Assembly: GCA_002471665.1 (NCBI GenBank)
Contig: DKQK01000068.1
Coordinates: 1 to 20,914, forward strand
Reading direction: 5' to 3'
DNA length: 20,914 nucleotides
DNA from: Gammaproteobacteria bacterium UBA7310
Lineage (GTDB): Bacteria; Pseudomonadota; Gammaproteobacteria; Pseudomonadales; Ketobacteraceae
Position numbers and translations under genes: made by a program. The notes beneath the pieces were generated by a model. The model was given only the letters and a program-made list of their open reading frames with translations, did no database searches and was not told the DNA's origin. Shown in pieces: positions 20,796-20,914 of this stretch; within the stretch, counting starts at the first letter, position 1, and each line of letters begins with the position of its first letter.

Positions 20796-20914
20796 TTACT
20801 GAGGCTTGCCGGTGGTGAGGTCATAACCCACTTTCATGTTCTGACCGATCTTGTTGGTCTTGTCCGCGCCCTGCAGGTCGCCCACGATTTTGGAGTAGCT
20901 GAGGCTCATGCTTT
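20796..20914 (-). CDS. hcp: Second Hcp copy, C-terminal part (cut by window edge)
   Basis: The last 119 bases repeat the 3' end of the hcp gene at 19891-20009 with only three base differences; two change the protein (Asn to Ile, Ala to Gly near the C-terminus). It ends SYSKIV...GYDLTTGKPQ with the same stop codon. The gene's start lies beyond the window. It is in the same orientation, 905 bases away from the first copy, so this is a tandem duplication. Confidence 0.92.
   Translation of the reverse strand, partial: SMSLSYSKIVGDLQGADKTNKIGQNMKVGYDLTTGKPQ

Noticed and set aside
20594..20824. 76-residue frame between the hcp copies
   Set aside because: Starts inside the second hcp in another frame, crosses the long hairpin and is Pro/Arg-rich; no family match.
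1..20914. CRISPR array, tRNA, rRNA or insertion sequence
   Set aside because: No regularly spaced direct repeats, no cloverleaf or rRNA segments, and no transposase with terminal repeats were seen.

Overview
The window looks like an accessory region of a gammaproteobacterial chromosome, probably a marine or environmental species. The evidence for this is the type VI secretion genes, a sigma-54 promoter with a matching activator, integron-like cassettes carrying ccdAB, and GrpB, VOC and GFA family genes. I cannot name the species. Base use changes near 7.2 kb: the left third is visibly AT-richer, with short, loosely spaced genes; the right two thirds is GC-richer and densely coding.

Left part, 1-2.05 kb: mobile DNA. 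A group II intron fragment begins at 59 inside an attC-like site. Its EBS1 and EBS2 pair exactly with the exon bases just before the splice site. The intron-encoded reverse transcriptase breaks off after about 25 codons, at an integron-like core trinucleotide. Next come a mini-cassette with a 20-codon ORF and a good attC candidate (810-939), then a reversed ccdAB toxin-antitoxin pair with its own promoter and operator-like palindrome, and a small membrane protein.

Middle part, 2.05-7.2 kb: isolated small genes of cassette or island type. They encode exported or lipoprotein hypotheticals, a GrpB-family nucleotidyltransferase, two VOC/glyoxalase-fold proteins, a GFA-family zinc protein and a small lipoprotein. 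A roughly 700-base stretch (2.69-3.40 kb) holds no convincing gene.

Right part, 7.2-20.9 kb: a transglutaminase-like protein, a membrane-anchored unknown and a 3' fragment of ybaK, followed by a type VI secretion satellite cluster. All genes from 20.9 kb down to 13.0 kb read leftwards: a second hcp (cut by the edge), hcp, vgrG, a PAAR spike protein, an FHA plus sigma-54 activator protein with two C-terminal HTH motifs, and a large lipoprotein with a glycosidase-like fold. A receptor Ser/Thr kinase with a periplasmic ligand-binding domain, and a divergent zinc-ribbon membrane protein, lie beyond. These two share an L7/L12-like domain.

My reading of the right part is a sensing-to-secretion circuit. 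A periplasmic small molecule would be sensed by the receptor kinase, passed to the FHA-containing sigma-54 activator, and used to switch on the near-consensus sigma-54 promoter in front of hcp-vgrG-PAAR. The parts are visible in the sequence; the wiring is inference. No T6SS sheath, baseplate or membrane-complex genes are in the window.
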